The notes beneath the pieces are model-generated. The model was not told where the DNA came from, did not search any database, and saw only the letters and a program-made list of their open reading frames with translations. Positions 17,669 to 26,343 of a stretch of 64,000 nt of DNA are shown one piece after another. Within the stretch, counting starts at the first letter, position 1; the number at the start of each line of letters is the position of its first letter. Location: positions 124,001 to 188,000 of the forward strand of contig PHAG01000002.1 of the NCBI GenBank assembly GCA_002841625.1. Reading direction: 5' to 3'. The DNA is from Firmicutes bacterium HGW-Firmicutes-1. Its GTDB lineage: Bacteria > Bacillota > Clostridia > Lachnospirales > Vallitaleaceae. The position numbers and the translations under genes are program-made.

Positions 17669-19714
17669 ATGGATATAAGTCAATATCTGGAAATATTCAT
17701 CGAAGAATCAAAAGAGCATTTACAAGGCTTAAACACTTCACTGTTAGAATTAGAAAAAGGAACTGTAAGTAAGGATGTTATAAACGAAGTCTTTCGTTCA
17801 GCACATACATTAAAGGGTATGGCTGCAACTATGGGCTTTAAAGGCATGAATGTATTAACACATGATATGGAAAACGTTCTTTCAGAAATTAGAAATGATA
17901 ATATGAAAGTGGATGCAAATTTATTAGACGTTTTATTTCAATGCTTGGATGCATTAGAACGCTTTGTTGATAGTATTATTGAAACAGGTAATGAAGGCCC
18001 AGATAACAACGAGAGTATTATCAAAAAGCTCAATGCAATTTTAAGCGGAAATAGTGAAGTTAAAGCTGGGGATGGTAAAGCTGAAGCTGATAAGCATGTT
18101 GTTAAAACGAAAGTGAAAGTAGATGTTGCTGCTGAAAAGGTGCACAAGTATGCAAATATTCCTTTTACTGATTTTGAGAAACATGCTTTTGTAAGTGCAA
18201 GTAAAGAAAACTATAATTGTTTTGGAATTACATTATATATTTCGGATTCTTGCGTTCTAAAATCAGCTAGAGCCTTCATTATTTTTAGAACCTTAGAAAA
18301 TTTAGGCCAAATAATAAAAGCATATCCTTCAGTACAGGATATTGAGGATGAAAATTTTGAAAATGATTTTAGTGTTTTTATTGTTTCAAAAGAAGATCAA
18401 ACAGAAGTACGTCGACAATTAATGACAATAGCAGAAGTTGAAGAAGTGCTTGTTGGAGACATAAATGTTGATGAATCAGTAGAGACTAAAACTGCAGTGG
18501 AAGATGATGACTCCAGTGATACACCACAAAAAGAAAGTGAACAGAGCAATCCAGGCAGTCAATCTAAGCCAAAAACCAATAGAACAGTTCGTGTTGATAT
18601 CGAAAGATTAGATACACTTATGAATCTAGTGAGTGAGTTGATTATTATTAAAAATGGTTTAGAAACAGTAGAAAATACAAATCAAAATTTCACAGATCAA
18701 ATAGAGTATTTAGAACGTATTACCACGAATTTACATGATGCGGTAATGAAAGTTCGAATGGTTCCAATTGAACGTGTATTCAATAGATTCCCTAGACTCA
18801 TAAGAGACTTATCAAGACAACTTGAAAAAAACATGGAATTCCATATGTCTGGTGAAGATACTGAATTAGACAGAACAGTAATTGATGAAATTGGAGATCC
18901 ATTGGTTCATTTAATTAGAAATTCAGCTGATCATGGTATTGAAATGCCTAGTGTGAGAGCACAAAATGGTAAAAATCCAATGGGTCAGGTATATTTAAAA
19001 GCATATCAAGATGGAAATAACGTTGTTATTGAAGTTGCAGATGATGGGAATGGAATTAATGTTGCTAAGGTGAAATCAAAGGCAATAGAAAGAGGCACAA
19101 TTTCAGTAGAGCAAGGTGAAGTTATGTCTGAGCAAGAAATTATTGAACTATTATTTAGACCAAGCTTTAGCACTGCAGATGTTATCTCAGATGTTTCAGG
19201 TAGAGGTGTAGGTTTAGATGTTGTTAAAACAAAAATTGAAGCTCTTGGTGGTATTATTGAAGTTAAAAATGAATTAGGAAAAGGAAGTAAGTTTATCATC
19301 AGATTGCCATTAACACTAGCCATTATTCAGGCTTTGATGGTTAATATTGCAGATGAGAAATATGCTATTCCATTAAATACAATTCAAAACATTGAAAATG
19401 TAAATGTGGTTGATATTAAATTTATTCAAAATCAAGAGGTTATCAACCTCCGTGGACAAGTTATTCCAGTAGTACGACTATACGATATTTTAGACGTTAA
19501 TAAAGAACCAGCTAATAAGGAGTTTATTACTGTTGTTATCGTTAATAAGGGTGATAAAAAAGCAGGTTTTGTTGTAGACTCATTAATCGGACAACAAGAG
19601 ATTGTTATTAAAACATTAGGTAAATTCTTAACTAATATTAAGATGATCGCAGGCGCAACTATTTTAGGTGATGGTGATGTTGCACTGATACTTGATGTCA
19701 ATACTTTAGTATAA
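17669..19714 (+). CDS. cheA: Chemotaxis histidine kinase CheA
   Basis: 681 residues. P1 (1-110) carries His46 in FRSAHTLKGMAATMG. The P2 response-regulator-binding domain lies at about 150-270. P3 dimerisation and P4 kinase follow, with N box HLIRNSADHGIE, G1 EVADDGNGI and G2 SGRGVGLDVVK. P5 is CheW-like (about 550-681). The start is two bases after the cheB stop, with GGGGGTG as ribosome-binding site. Phosphorylates CheY and CheB. Confidence 0.97.
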   Translation: MDISQYLEIFIEESKEHLQGLNTSLLELEKGTVSKDVINEVFRSAHTLKGMAATMGFKGMNVLTHDMENVLSEIRNDNMKVDANLLDVLFQCLDALERFVDSIIETGNEGPDNNESIIKKLNAILSGNSEVKAGDGKAEADKHVVKTKVKVDVAAEKVHKYANIPFTDFEKHAFVSASKENYNCFGITLYISDSCVLKSARAFIIFRTLENLGQIIKAYPSVQDIEDENFENDFSVFIVSKEDQTEVRRQLMTIAEVEEVLVGDINVDESVETKTAVEDDDSSDTPQKESEQSNPGSQSKPKTNRTVRVDIERLDTLMNLVSELIIIKNGLETVENTNQNFTDQIEYLERITTNLHDAVMKVRMVPIERVFNRFPRLIRDLSRQLEKNMEFHMSGEDTELDRTVIDEIGDPLVHLIRNSADHGIEMPSVRAQNGKNPMGQVYLKAYQDGNNVVIEVADDGNGINVAKVKSKAIERGTISVEQGEVMSEQEIIELLFRPSFSTADVISDVSGRGVGLDVVKTKIEALGGIIEVKNELGKGSKFIIRLPLTLAIIQALMVNIADEKYAIPLNTIQNIENVNVVDIKFIQNQEVINLRGQVIPVVRLYDILDVNKEPANKEFITVVIVNKGDKKAGFVVDSLIGQQEIVIKTLGKFLTNIKMIAGATILGDGDVALILDVNTLV

Positions 19715-19726
19715 GGAGGTAGACTA

Positions 19727-20185
19727 ATGGAGATGAATGTGAAACAAACAAAAAACGAAGAAATAACACAGTATATAATAGTTAAAATTGGACGCGAGCA
19801 ATACGGTATTAATATTAAATATATTCAAAACATTGTTCGTATACAAAACATTACTAGAGTTCCAAAAGCACCATATTATATTAAAGGTGTTATTAACTTA
19901 AGAGGTGAAATTATACCTGTTATGTCAATTAGATTAAAATTTGGATTAGAAGATGAAGAAGATACCTTCAATACTAGAATCATTATCGTTAAAATTTCAG
20001 GACAAGTAATTGGACTAATTGTTGACGAAGTTAAGGAAGTAACGGAAATTCCTGAAGAAGATATCCAAACAGTTGCTAGAGAAGCAAATGATGAAAGAGG
20101 AAACTATATTATTGGTGTAGGAAAAATTAAAAGTGAATTAGTGACTTTATTAAATCTTGAGGGTTTTATAAATGTCAGTAGTTAA
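19727..20185 (+). CDS. cheW: Chemotaxis coupling protein CheW
   Basis: 152 residues, one CheW domain: IVKIGREQYGINIKYIQNIV at the start, then TRVPKAPYYIKGVINLRGEI and IVDEVKEVTEIPEEDI. It links receptors to CheA. TAAGGAGGT eight bases before ATG 19727, partly inside the cheA stop, indicates high and coupled translation. Confidence 0.96.
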   Translation: MEMNVKQTKNEEITQYIIVKIGREQYGINIKYIQNIVRIQNITRVPKAPYYIKGVINLRGEIIPVMSIRLKFGLEDEEDTFNTRIIIVKISGQVIGLIVDEVKEVTEIPEEDIQTVAREANDERGNYIIGVGKIKSELVTLLNLEGFINVSS

Positions 20186-20208
20186 ACCATAATGAAAGAG
20201 GTGAATCC

Positions 20209-20832
20209 ATGAGCGAAATGAATTTTGATAATATTGACAGTATCCAGTTAGATGTGTTACGTGAGATTGGCAATATTGGAGCAGGAAATGCAACAACAGC
20301 ATTATCACAACTCATTAACAGAAGAATAGACATGGGAGTTCCTAAGGTCAATATTTCTGAATTTAATGAACTATCAGAAGTTCTTGGTGGAGCAGAAAAT
20401 CAAATAGTGGGTATTTTATTAGCAGTAGAAGGCGAAATAAATGGGATGATGATGTTTGTTTTAGAAACAGCATCGGCGCATAATTTGATTAATATTTTAA
20501 TGGAAAAAGATATAGACAATTTTGATGATTTTTCTGAAATGGATTTATCTGCTTTAAGTGAAATAGGAAACATTATTACAGGCGCATATCTCTCATCGTT
20601 GTCAACATTAACGAACTTGAGAATAGTTGCATCTGTTCCTTATATGGCAATTGATATGGCGGGGGCTATCCTCAGTGTACCTGCTATTGAATTTGGTAAG
20701 ATTGGAGACAAGGCCCTTTTAATACAAACAGATTTTGGTGAAGGACAAGAAAGTGTTTTTGGATACTTCATTTTGATTCCTGACATGAAATCATATGAAA
20801 CAATTTTGAATAGTCTAGGCATATGGGGTTAA
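20209..20832 (+). CDS. cheC: CheY-P phosphatase CheC
   Basis: 207 residues. Two active-site motifs are present: LDVLREIGNIGAGNATTALS (Glu19 and Asn22) and LSALSEIGNIITGAYLSSLS. CheC dephosphorylates CheY-P weakly, and its activity is raised by binding CheD, which is encoded next. Together with FliY it does the job of CheZ, which is absent. Confidence 0.95.
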   Translation: MSEMNFDNIDSIQLDVLREIGNIGAGNATTALSQLINRRIDMGVPKVNISEFNELSEVLGGAENQIVGILLAVEGEINGMMMFVLETASAHNLINILMEKDIDNFDDFSEMDLSALSEIGNIITGAYLSSLSTLTNLRIVASVPYMAIDMAGAILSVPAIEFGKIGDKALLIQTDFGEGQESVFGYFILIPDMKSYETILNSLGIWG

Positions 20833-20835
20833 GCT

Positions 20836-21321
20836 ATGGATGAATTAATAAAAGTAGGGATGGCGGATCTTAACGTATGTATACCACCTAAAGGTTTAAC
20901 AACCTTAGGATTAGGTTCCTGTGTCGGTATAATACTTTACGATCCAATTACAAAAGTGAGTGGATTAGCTCATATTATGTTACCGGATAGTACAAAAATA
21001 AAAAACAATAGTAATATAGCAAAATTCGCCGATACAGCAGTAGATAAAATGATTGAGGATATGTGCTTACTCGGTGCAAGAAAAAATAGACTTGTCGGCA
21101 AGCTTGCTGGTGGAGCTCAAATGTTTTCCTTTAATAGTACCAATGATTTAATGAGGGTCGGTGAAAGGAATATTATTGCCTCTAGAGAAAAGCTGCAAGC
21201 CCTGGGAATTCGTATTATATCAGAAGATTGTGGTAATAATTATGGTAGAACAATAGAATTCAACCCTGAATCGGGTGAGCTGTTAATAAAAACTATTGGG
21301 AAGCCCGTAAAAATAATATAA
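20836..21321 (+). CDS. cheD: Chemoreceptor glutamine deamidase CheD
   Basis: 161 residues. Catalytic Cys29 in LGLGSCVGIILYD, His in SGLAHIMLP and the RLVGKLAGGAQMF block fit the CheD family. It deamidates receptor glutamines and partners CheC as a feedback switch. The start lies three bases after the cheC stop. A complete and typical gene. Confidence 0.95.
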   Translation: MDELIKVGMADLNVCIPPKGLTTLGLGSCVGIILYDPITKVSGLAHIMLPDSTKIKNNSNIAKFADTAVDKMIEDMCLLGARKNRLVGKLAGGAQMFSFNSTNDLMRVGERNIIASREKLQALGIRIISEDCGNNYGRTIEFNPESGELLIKTIGKPVKII

Positions 21322-21336
21322 TAGGAATGAGCTGAT

Positions 21337-21657
21337 ATGAAAAGAAAAATCATGAAAGTCATTATCGTACTCTTAGCGAGTATTATAGCTGTGGTATTGG
21401 GTTTCGTACAAAATTATTCACTTGAAAGATTATCCTACACAATGCTCGTGGTTGTGGTTTTGTTTTACATAATCGGGATAGTTATTCAAAGTATAATTGA
21501 TAGGACTATAAAAAGTTCAGAAGCATTAAATTCTAAAGCTTTAAATGACTTAGAAGTGACACAGAAAATACCAGTTGTAAAAGAAGTTAATGATCAACCA
21601 ATAGATCCTTTACAAAAGAACAATGTTGAGGAAGATGAGGAAGAAGGCTTTGAATAA
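21337..21657 (+). CDS. Small two-helix membrane protein of unknown function in the che/sigD region
   Basis: 106 residues; not recognised as a named family. Residues 6-25 and 33-53 are two membrane helices. The remaining half is polar and ends in an acidic cluster (EEDEEEGFE), so it probably faces the cytoplasm. It lies 15 bases after cheD and 31 bases before sigD, with AGGAATGAG as ribosome-binding site, so it is almost certainly cotranscribed with chemotaxis genes. A role in motility is inferred only from position. Confidence 0.7.
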   Translation: MKRKIMKVIIVLLASIIAVVLGFVQNYSLERLSYTMLVVVVLFYIIGIVIQSIIDRTIKSSEALNSKALNDLEVTQKIPVVKEVNDQPIDPLQKNNVEEDEEEGFE

Positions 21658-21688
21658 GAAAATGATATAATTGAAAGCTGGTGACAAT

Positions 21689-22456
21689 ATGGATGAAGTG
21701 AGTAAAACAAAACTTTGGGAAAAATACAGTAAGACGAAAGATGTGACAATAAAAGAGCAATTAATTATTGAGTATGCTCAATTGGTAAAATTTGTTGCTG
21801 GTAGACTTAGCATGTATTTAGGAAGCAATGTGGAATTTGAGGACTTATGTGGTTATGGTATTTTTGGATTGATTGATGCAATTGATAAATTCGATTATGA
21901 AAAAGGTGTTAAATTTGAAACCTATGCATCGCTTCGGATTAGAGGCTCTATTTTAGATAACATAAGAAAAATGGATTGGATTCCAAGATCAATTAGAAAA
22001 AAACAAAAAGTAATGGATGTTGCAATTAGAAAATTAGAAATTGAGCATGGCAGAACTGCAACCGATGAAGAAATAAGTAATGAATTAGAAATTTCTACCG
22101 ATGAATATTATAAGTGGATGAATCAAACCAAAGCATTGGCATTAACATCACTTGAAGAATATGTAGAACAGGGTGGAGAGACAAGGGTAGAACCTGTATC
22201 AAACTCTAGATATACGCAACCAGAAGAAATGGCTGAACGTGAAGCCCTTAAAAATCTATTATCAAATGCAATCGAAGGTCTATCCGAGAAAGAAAAAAAG
22301 GTTATTATATTATATTATTATGAAGAACTAACATTAAAGGAAATCAGTGCGATTATGGGTGTTTCAGAATCAAGAATCAGCCAATTACACACAAAATCTT
22401 TAAGTAAAATGAAAAGTACGCTAGGTACACATCTTAGCATTTTTATGACGAACTAA
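21689..22456 (+). CDS. sigD: Flagellar/motility sigma factor SigD (FliA/WhiG type, sigma-28)
   Basis: 255 residues. Region 2 (FEDLCGYGIFGLIDAIDKFD, then KFETYASLRIRGSILDNIRK and DWIPRSIRKK) is diagnostic for the FliA/WhiG class. Region 4 (LTLKEISAIMGVSESRISQL) binds the -35 element. It transcribes late flagellar genes such as flagellin. ATG 21689 gives the usual length, but its ribosome-binding site is weak; TTG 21671 would add six residues. Located near the operon end as in Bacillus, where distal position limits sigma-D level. Confidence 0.94.
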   Translation: MDEVSKTKLWEKYSKTKDVTIKEQLIIEYAQLVKFVAGRLSMYLGSNVEFEDLCGYGIFGLIDAIDKFDYEKGVKFETYASLRIRGSILDNIRKMDWIPRSIRKKQKVMDVAIRKLEIEHGRTATDEEISNELEISTDEYYKWMNQTKALALTSLEEYVEQGGETRVEPVSNSRYTQPEEMAEREALKNLLSNAIEGLSEKEKKVIILYYYEELTLKEISAIMGVSESRISQLHTKSLSKMKSTLGTHLSIFMTN

Positions 22457-22471
22457 TGGAGGTTTACATGG

Positions 22472-24088
22472 ATGGACGGATATTTTGAAATAAAAGAAAT
22501 GGAAGATGGCATGTATATAGAAGTGGTTTCACCTACAGAAGATGGAAATAAAGTTACTATTGGTGAGATCACTACCAAACTTCAAGAACGAAATATAGAA
22601 TATAATATTACGTCTATAACGGATGCTCTAGAAAATATTGATCATCAACCGCTTTTTAAAATTTCCGAACTTTCTGAGTTGAAAGAGGAAGAGGTTGTTG
22701 AAGAGATAGTTGAAAAGAATTTTAATTTATACGTTTCAGATGATCAAATGAAGCTAATTGTTAAATTTTTCCCTACTAAAAATCACAATAAGGTTGAGCT
22801 TAATCTCCAAGCCATTTTAGAAGACGCAAGTAAAATGAAAATTAGTGTTCCAATTAATGATAAATTATTATTAGAATTAGCTGATGAAATTGAATTCCAT
22901 AGGGATTATATCATTGCAGTTGGAATTACGCCTGTTCCTTCCAAGGAAGCAGAAATCCAATATCATTTTAAAACTGATAAGGATTTTAGACCAGAGGTTG
23001 ATGAAGAAGGTAATGTCAATTATCATAAATTACATGTTATAGCGAATGTAAAAAAAGATCAAGTATTAGCTACGTTGATACCAAGCTTTGAAGGCATTTC
23101 TGGCATGAATGTGTTTGGTACTGAAATTAAACCAAATAAGCCAAAAGTTGTGAAACTGAAACGAGGAAAAAATGTAGGTATGAATAGTGACTTTACGGAA
23201 CTTTTTTCAGAATCAGATGGTTTAGTTAAACTTGAAGACGACAAGGTTTCGGTTTATAATTCATACGACATTCCAGGAAACGTAGGAAGTTCTACAGGAG
23301 ATGTAGAATTTCAAGGATCAATCGTAGTAAGTGGAAATGTAATGACAGGCTTTAAATTAGTTGCAACTGGTGATATAGAAGTGCTAGGTGTCGTGGAAGG
23401 AGCAATCGTAGAAGCAGGAGGCAATATTTTGCTGCACAGAGGTATACAAGGAATGAATCGTAGTAGGATTCAAGCCGGTGGAAATGTTATTGCAAGATAT
23501 ATAGAAAATGGAGAAGTAATTGCTGGAGGTATGGTTCACAGTGAAGCGATTCTTCATAGTCAAGTTTCAGCAAAGGAAGAGATCAAGGTTGAAGGGAAAA
23601 AAGGTATGATAACCGGAGGCACTGTTCGCTCTGGTACTGAAATATCTGCGAATATATTAGGTTCTCATATGGGCACCGCAACAAATATTGAGGTTGGAAT
23701 CGATCCTCTCATTTGGGATGAATACAATGATCTCAATAAAGAATATCCTAAGCTTTTAAGTGATGCAGAAAAAATCGAACAAGTCATGGCGTTACTGAAT
23801 AAACGTAAAGAAATTGATGGTGAACTTGATGAACAAAAAAAAGAAATGTATATTTCTGCTACTAGAAATAAAATTATTTTAAGTAATAAAATAAGTAAAT
23901 CAGAAAAACGTATAGAGGAATTAAAGCACGAAGTTGAAAGAAGAAATGATGGCAAAATCAAAGTAAGAAATATTGTTTACCCAGGTGTTAGAATTACGAT
24001 AGGAACAGCTAAATATTTTGTAAGAGACGAAATTAAATATGTCTTAATGCAAAAGGATGGCGCAGATGTCAAATTAAGTTCACTTTAG
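22472..24088 (+). CDS. DUF342/FapA-family protein
   Basis: 538 residues. N-terminal about 200 residues are mixed alpha/beta. The DUF342 core (about 190-420) has repeated Gly-rich turns of a right-handed beta-helix (for example VVSGNVMTGFKLVATGDIEV, then NILLHRGIQGM and AGGNVIARYIENG). A C-terminal coiled coil spans about 420-500. FapA-like proteins are common next to fliA/sigD in Clostridia; the role is unclear, with membrane-associated assembly proposed. GGAGGT at 22458 fixes ATG 22472. Confidence 0.85.
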   Translation: MDGYFEIKEMEDGMYIEVVSPTEDGNKVTIGEITTKLQERNIEYNITSITDALENIDHQPLFKISELSELKEEEVVEEIVEKNFNLYVSDDQMKLIVKFFPTKNHNKVELNLQAILEDASKMKISVPINDKLLLELADEIEFHRDYIIAVGITPVPSKEAEIQYHFKTDKDFRPEVDEEGNVNYHKLHVIANVKKDQVLATLIPSFEGISGMNVFGTEIKPNKPKVVKLKRGKNVGMNSDFTELFSESDGLVKLEDDKVSVYNSYDIPGNVGSSTGDVEFQGSIVVSGNVMTGFKLVATGDIEVLGVVEGAIVEAGGNILLHRGIQGMNRSRIQAGGNVIARYIENGEVIAGGMVHSEAILHSQVSAKEEIKVEGKKGMITGGTVRSGTEISANILGSHMGTATNIEVGIDPLIWDEYNDLNKEYPKLLSDAEKIEQVMALLNKRKEIDGELDEQKKEMYISATRNKIILSNKISKSEKRIEELKHEVERRNDGKIKVRNIVYPGVRITIGTAKYFVRDEIKYVLMQKDGADVKLSSL

Positions 24089-24113
24089 AGTGATTCTTAG
24101 AGGAGGGGTTCAT

Positions 24114-24428
24114 ATGTCAATCAGACCTTTAGATATGCAGGTTATGGTTCCAAAGCTACAAGAGGTTGCTCAAATGAAGCATATGGAGCAACAAAGAGCT
24201 GGCATTAATCAACATGACATTAACCATGCCCAAGATAAAAAAAATGAAAAGGCACATCAGTCTGTTGAAAAAACCTCTGAGGATAACTTACTTCAAAATA
24301 AAGCTGATGCAAAAGAAAAAGGTAACAATGAATACAATGCACAAGGTAAGAAAAAGAAGAAGGATAAAGAAGTTATTGAAGAAAAGACCAATAATGGTAT
24401 GCGTAATAAAATAGACATTAAAATTTAA
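24114..24428 (+). CDS. Small charged, probably disordered protein of the fla/che operon end
   Basis: 104 residues after a strong ribosome-binding site (AGAGGAGGGG), which fixes ATG 24114. The first 25 residues (SIRPLDMQVMVPKLQEVAQ) look conserved and amphipathic. The rest is Lys/Glu/Asn/Gln-rich without hydrophobic core. I do not recognise a family. It lies 25 bases after the DUF342 gene. The N-terminal segment resembles a short binding peptide, which is inference only. Confidence 0.7.
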   Translation: MSIRPLDMQVMVPKLQEVAQMKHMEQQRAGINQHDINHAQDKKNEKAHQSVEKTSEDNLLQNKADAKEKGNNEYNAQGKKKKKDKEVIEEKTNNGMRNKIDIKI

Positions 24429-24484
24429 CTATATTATTTTCTTTTTGTATTTTGTTTATTATAGGTTTTAAGGAGAATGTTAAT

Positions 24485-24994
24485 ATGAACTACGCGGGTA
24501 TGACAATAACACTAGTTATATTAGGCTTTGGAGCAATATTATGGAGTTATTATAAAGACGATAAAAGCATGCCCAAAACTACAAAAAATGATGACAATGA
24601 AGATTACTATAACGAATATGGTGCTAGAATCGAAGAGCTAAATCATAAGATTCGTGAAATGAACGAGTACGGAGAATTTATGAAAAGCGAATTAGATAAA
24701 AAACACAAGGAACTATTGTTTTTATATCAAATGATCAATGAAAAATCAAAAGATATAAATGGGAATAGTGAAGTTTTTAATAGCGTTAAAGAAGAAATGA
24801 GGTTAGAGGTTACTAATAAAGAGCAATTTCAACCTCAAACAACAATGTTAGAACAAAAAACCGAACAATTAAAAACGAATCATAATCAAATGATTTTGGA
24901 GTTCTCAGAAAAGGGCTATAGCATAAAGGAAATTGCGCAAATGCTAGAAATTGGCCAAGGAGAAGTGAAGCTGGTATTAGATTTGTTTGAATGA
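24485..24994 (+). CDS. Membrane-anchored coiled-coil protein in the swrB position (DUF6115-like)
   Basis: 169 residues. A single N-terminal membrane helix (about 3-24) is followed by a long charged coiled coil (about 45-140) and a C-terminal helix-turn-helix-like segment (SEKGYSIKEIAQMLEIGQGE). TAAGGAG precedes ATG 24485. In B. subtilis the gene between sigD and rpsB is swrB, a membrane-anchored protein of similar length that promotes basal-body and export-gate maturation. Architecture and place agree, though I cannot show homology. I associate the family with DUF6115, from memory. Confidence 0.72.
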   Translation: MNYAGMTITLVILGFGAILWSYYKDDKSMPKTTKNDDNEDYYNEYGARIEELNHKIREMNEYGEFMKSELDKKHKELLFLYQMINEKSKDINGNSEVFNSVKEEMRLEVTNKEQFQPQTTMLEQKTEQLKTNHNQMILEFSEKGYSIKEIAQMLEIGQGEVKLVLDLFE

Positions 24995-25004
24995 GGTGTA
25001 AATA

Positions 25005-25280
25005 ATGAAAAGAGATGATAGAGTATTAATAAGAGGTGTGGGCATTGGAGTAATTATTACTACATTGCTTTTTTATTGTGTATTTACATTTACAATACCA
25101 AAAGAAAATACATTATCTAACGAAGAAATTATCGAGAAAGCCAAAGATTTAGGAATGATATTTATATCCAACTTAGAAAACGATGAAGTTAATAAGGATA
25201 ACCTAGATACGGATATTAATCTTGTCGACGATATTGACAGTGATGTTGATGGTGCGCCAGATGATAATATAGGTGAATGA
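25005..25280 (+). CDS. Small single-helix membrane protein (short MltG/YceG-like N-terminal type)
   Basis: 91 residues. One membrane helix at about 9-30, then an extracellular LSNEEIIEKAKDLGM motif and an acidic Asp/Glu/Asn tail. The motif resembles the start of small clostridial proteins annotated as MltG-like, but the catalytic transglycosylase domain is absent, so enzymatic activity is not expected. It is the last gene before the rpsB promoter, 10 bases after the swrB-like gene. Confidence 0.65.
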   Translation: MKRDDRVLIRGVGIGVIITTLLFYCVFTFTIPKENTLSNEEIIEKAKDLGMIFISNLENDEVNKDNLDTDINLVDDIDSDVDGAPDDNIGE

Positions 25281-25325
25281 TATTTTATACTGATCCGAAA
25301 AGTTAGGAGCTAAATAATAAAAAGC

Positions 25326-25354
25326 TTGATATATGGAAACATATATGGTATACT
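25326..25354 (+). promoter_or_regulatory. Promoter of rpsB
   Basis: TTGATA (25326-25331), a 17-base spacer, and TATACT (25349-25354) with an extended -10 TGG. It lies about 100 bases before rpsB. No convincing terminator separates it from the fla/che genes, so read-through from upstream is possible too. Confidence 0.65.
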
Positions 25355-25372
25355 TTCAATCGTGAAAAAGCA

Positions 25373-25428
25373 CGAATTTGGATTTTTAGAAAGGTGCCTA
25401 AAGGTATTCTAAAAAGATGAAGAATTCG
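25373..25428 (+). promoter_or_regulatory. Foldable 5' leader of rpsB
   Basis: Nested pairing: CGAATT (25373-25378) with AATTCG (25423-25428), TTTTTAGAA (25383-25391) with TTCTAAAAA (25407-25415), and CCTAAAGG (25397-25404) at the tip. A competing small hairpin, CGTG (25361) with CACG (25371), shares two bases with the outer helix. The structure ends about 18 bases before the GGAGG of rpsB. S2 autoregulation is a possibility, by analogy with other ribosomal leaders. Confidence 0.45.
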
Positions 25429-25458
25429 GAAGATAACTAACCAAACGGAGGAATTTTT

Positions 25459-26241
25459 ATGAGCGTTATATCAATGAAGCAATTACTTGAAGCAGGTGTT
25501 CACTTTGGACATCAAACAAGAAGATGGAATCCAAAAATGGCGGAATACATCTACACAGAAAGAAACGGTATTTATATTATCGATTTACAAAAGACTGTTG
25601 GATTAGTAGATAAGGCTTACTATGCTATTAGATCTGCAATTGAAGATGGTGGAACTATTTTATTTGTTGGAACAAAAAAACAAGCTCAAGATGCAATTAA
25701 AACGGAAGCTGAACGTTGTGGAATGTACTATGTTAACCAAAGATGGTTAGGTGGTATGTTAACAAATTTCAAAACGATTCAAGGAAGAATAAAAAGATTA
25801 AAAGAATTAGAAACTATGCAAGAAGATGGTACTTTTGATGTTTTACCTAAAAAAGAAGTTATCAAACTTAAGGGTGAAATGGAAAAGCTTGAAAAGAATC
25901 TTGGTGGTATTAAAAATATGAAGGGTGTTCCTTCAGCAATGTTTATCGTAGACCCAAGAAAAGAAAGAATTGCTATCCAAGAAGCACATATATTAGGTAT
26001 TCCAATTATTTCAATCGTTGATACAAACTGTGATCCAGAAGAAATAGATTATGTTATTCCGGGTAATGATGATGCAATTAGATCCGTTAAGCTTATCGTA
26101 GCAAAGATGGCTGATGCAGTAATCGAGGCTAATCAAGGCGCTCAAGACAATGAAGAAGAAAAAAAAGCTCCGATTAGAAGACAAGAAGTGAAACCAGAAG
26201 TAGTTAATAGCACAATAGAAGCAACACAACAAGTGCAATAA
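25459..26241 (+). CDS. rpsB: 30S ribosomal protein S2
   Basis: 260 residues. [20 protein letters not shown] at the start, then [30 protein letters not shown] and [13 protein letters not shown] are S2 hallmarks. The last 35 residues are an acidic/basic tail. First gene of the rpsB-tsf-pyrH-frr cluster, behind its own promoter and leader. ACGGAGG is the ribosome-binding site. Confidence 0.98.
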   Translation: MSVISMKQLLEAGVHFGHQTRRWNPKMAEYIYTERNGIYIIDLQKTVGLVDKAYYAIRSAIEDGGTILFVGTKKQAQDAIKTEAERCGMYYVNQRWLGGMLTNFKTIQGRIKRLKELETMQEDGTFDVLPKKEVIKLKGEMEKLEKNLGGIKNMKGVPSAMFIVDPRKERIAIQEAHILGIPIISIVDTNCDPEEIDYVIPGNDDAIRSVKLIVAKMADAVIEANQGAQDNEEEKKAPIRRQEVKPEVVNSTIEATQQVQ

Positions 26242-26247
26242 TTCATT

Positions 26248-26280
26248 AAATGCTTCAACTAGTTGTTGAAGCATTTATTT
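26248..26280 (+). terminator. Hairpin terminator/attenuator between rpsB and tsf
   Basis: A perfect 12-bp stem AAATGCTTCAAC / GTTGAAGCATTT with a five-base loop, followed by ATTTTA. The T tract is short, so partial termination that lowers tsf relative to rpsB is likely. Confidence 0.7.
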
Positions 26281-26343
26281 TAGAAGAAAGTATGATAAAA
26301 ATATCTTAGTGATTAAAAATACAGGTCCTATGGAGGGTTCAAA

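Noticed and set aside
22468-22488. Six-codon leader peptide before the DUF342 gene
   Set aside because: The ATG at 22468 is four bases before the real start; the Shine-Dalgarno suits either, but the peptide is trivial and unsupported.
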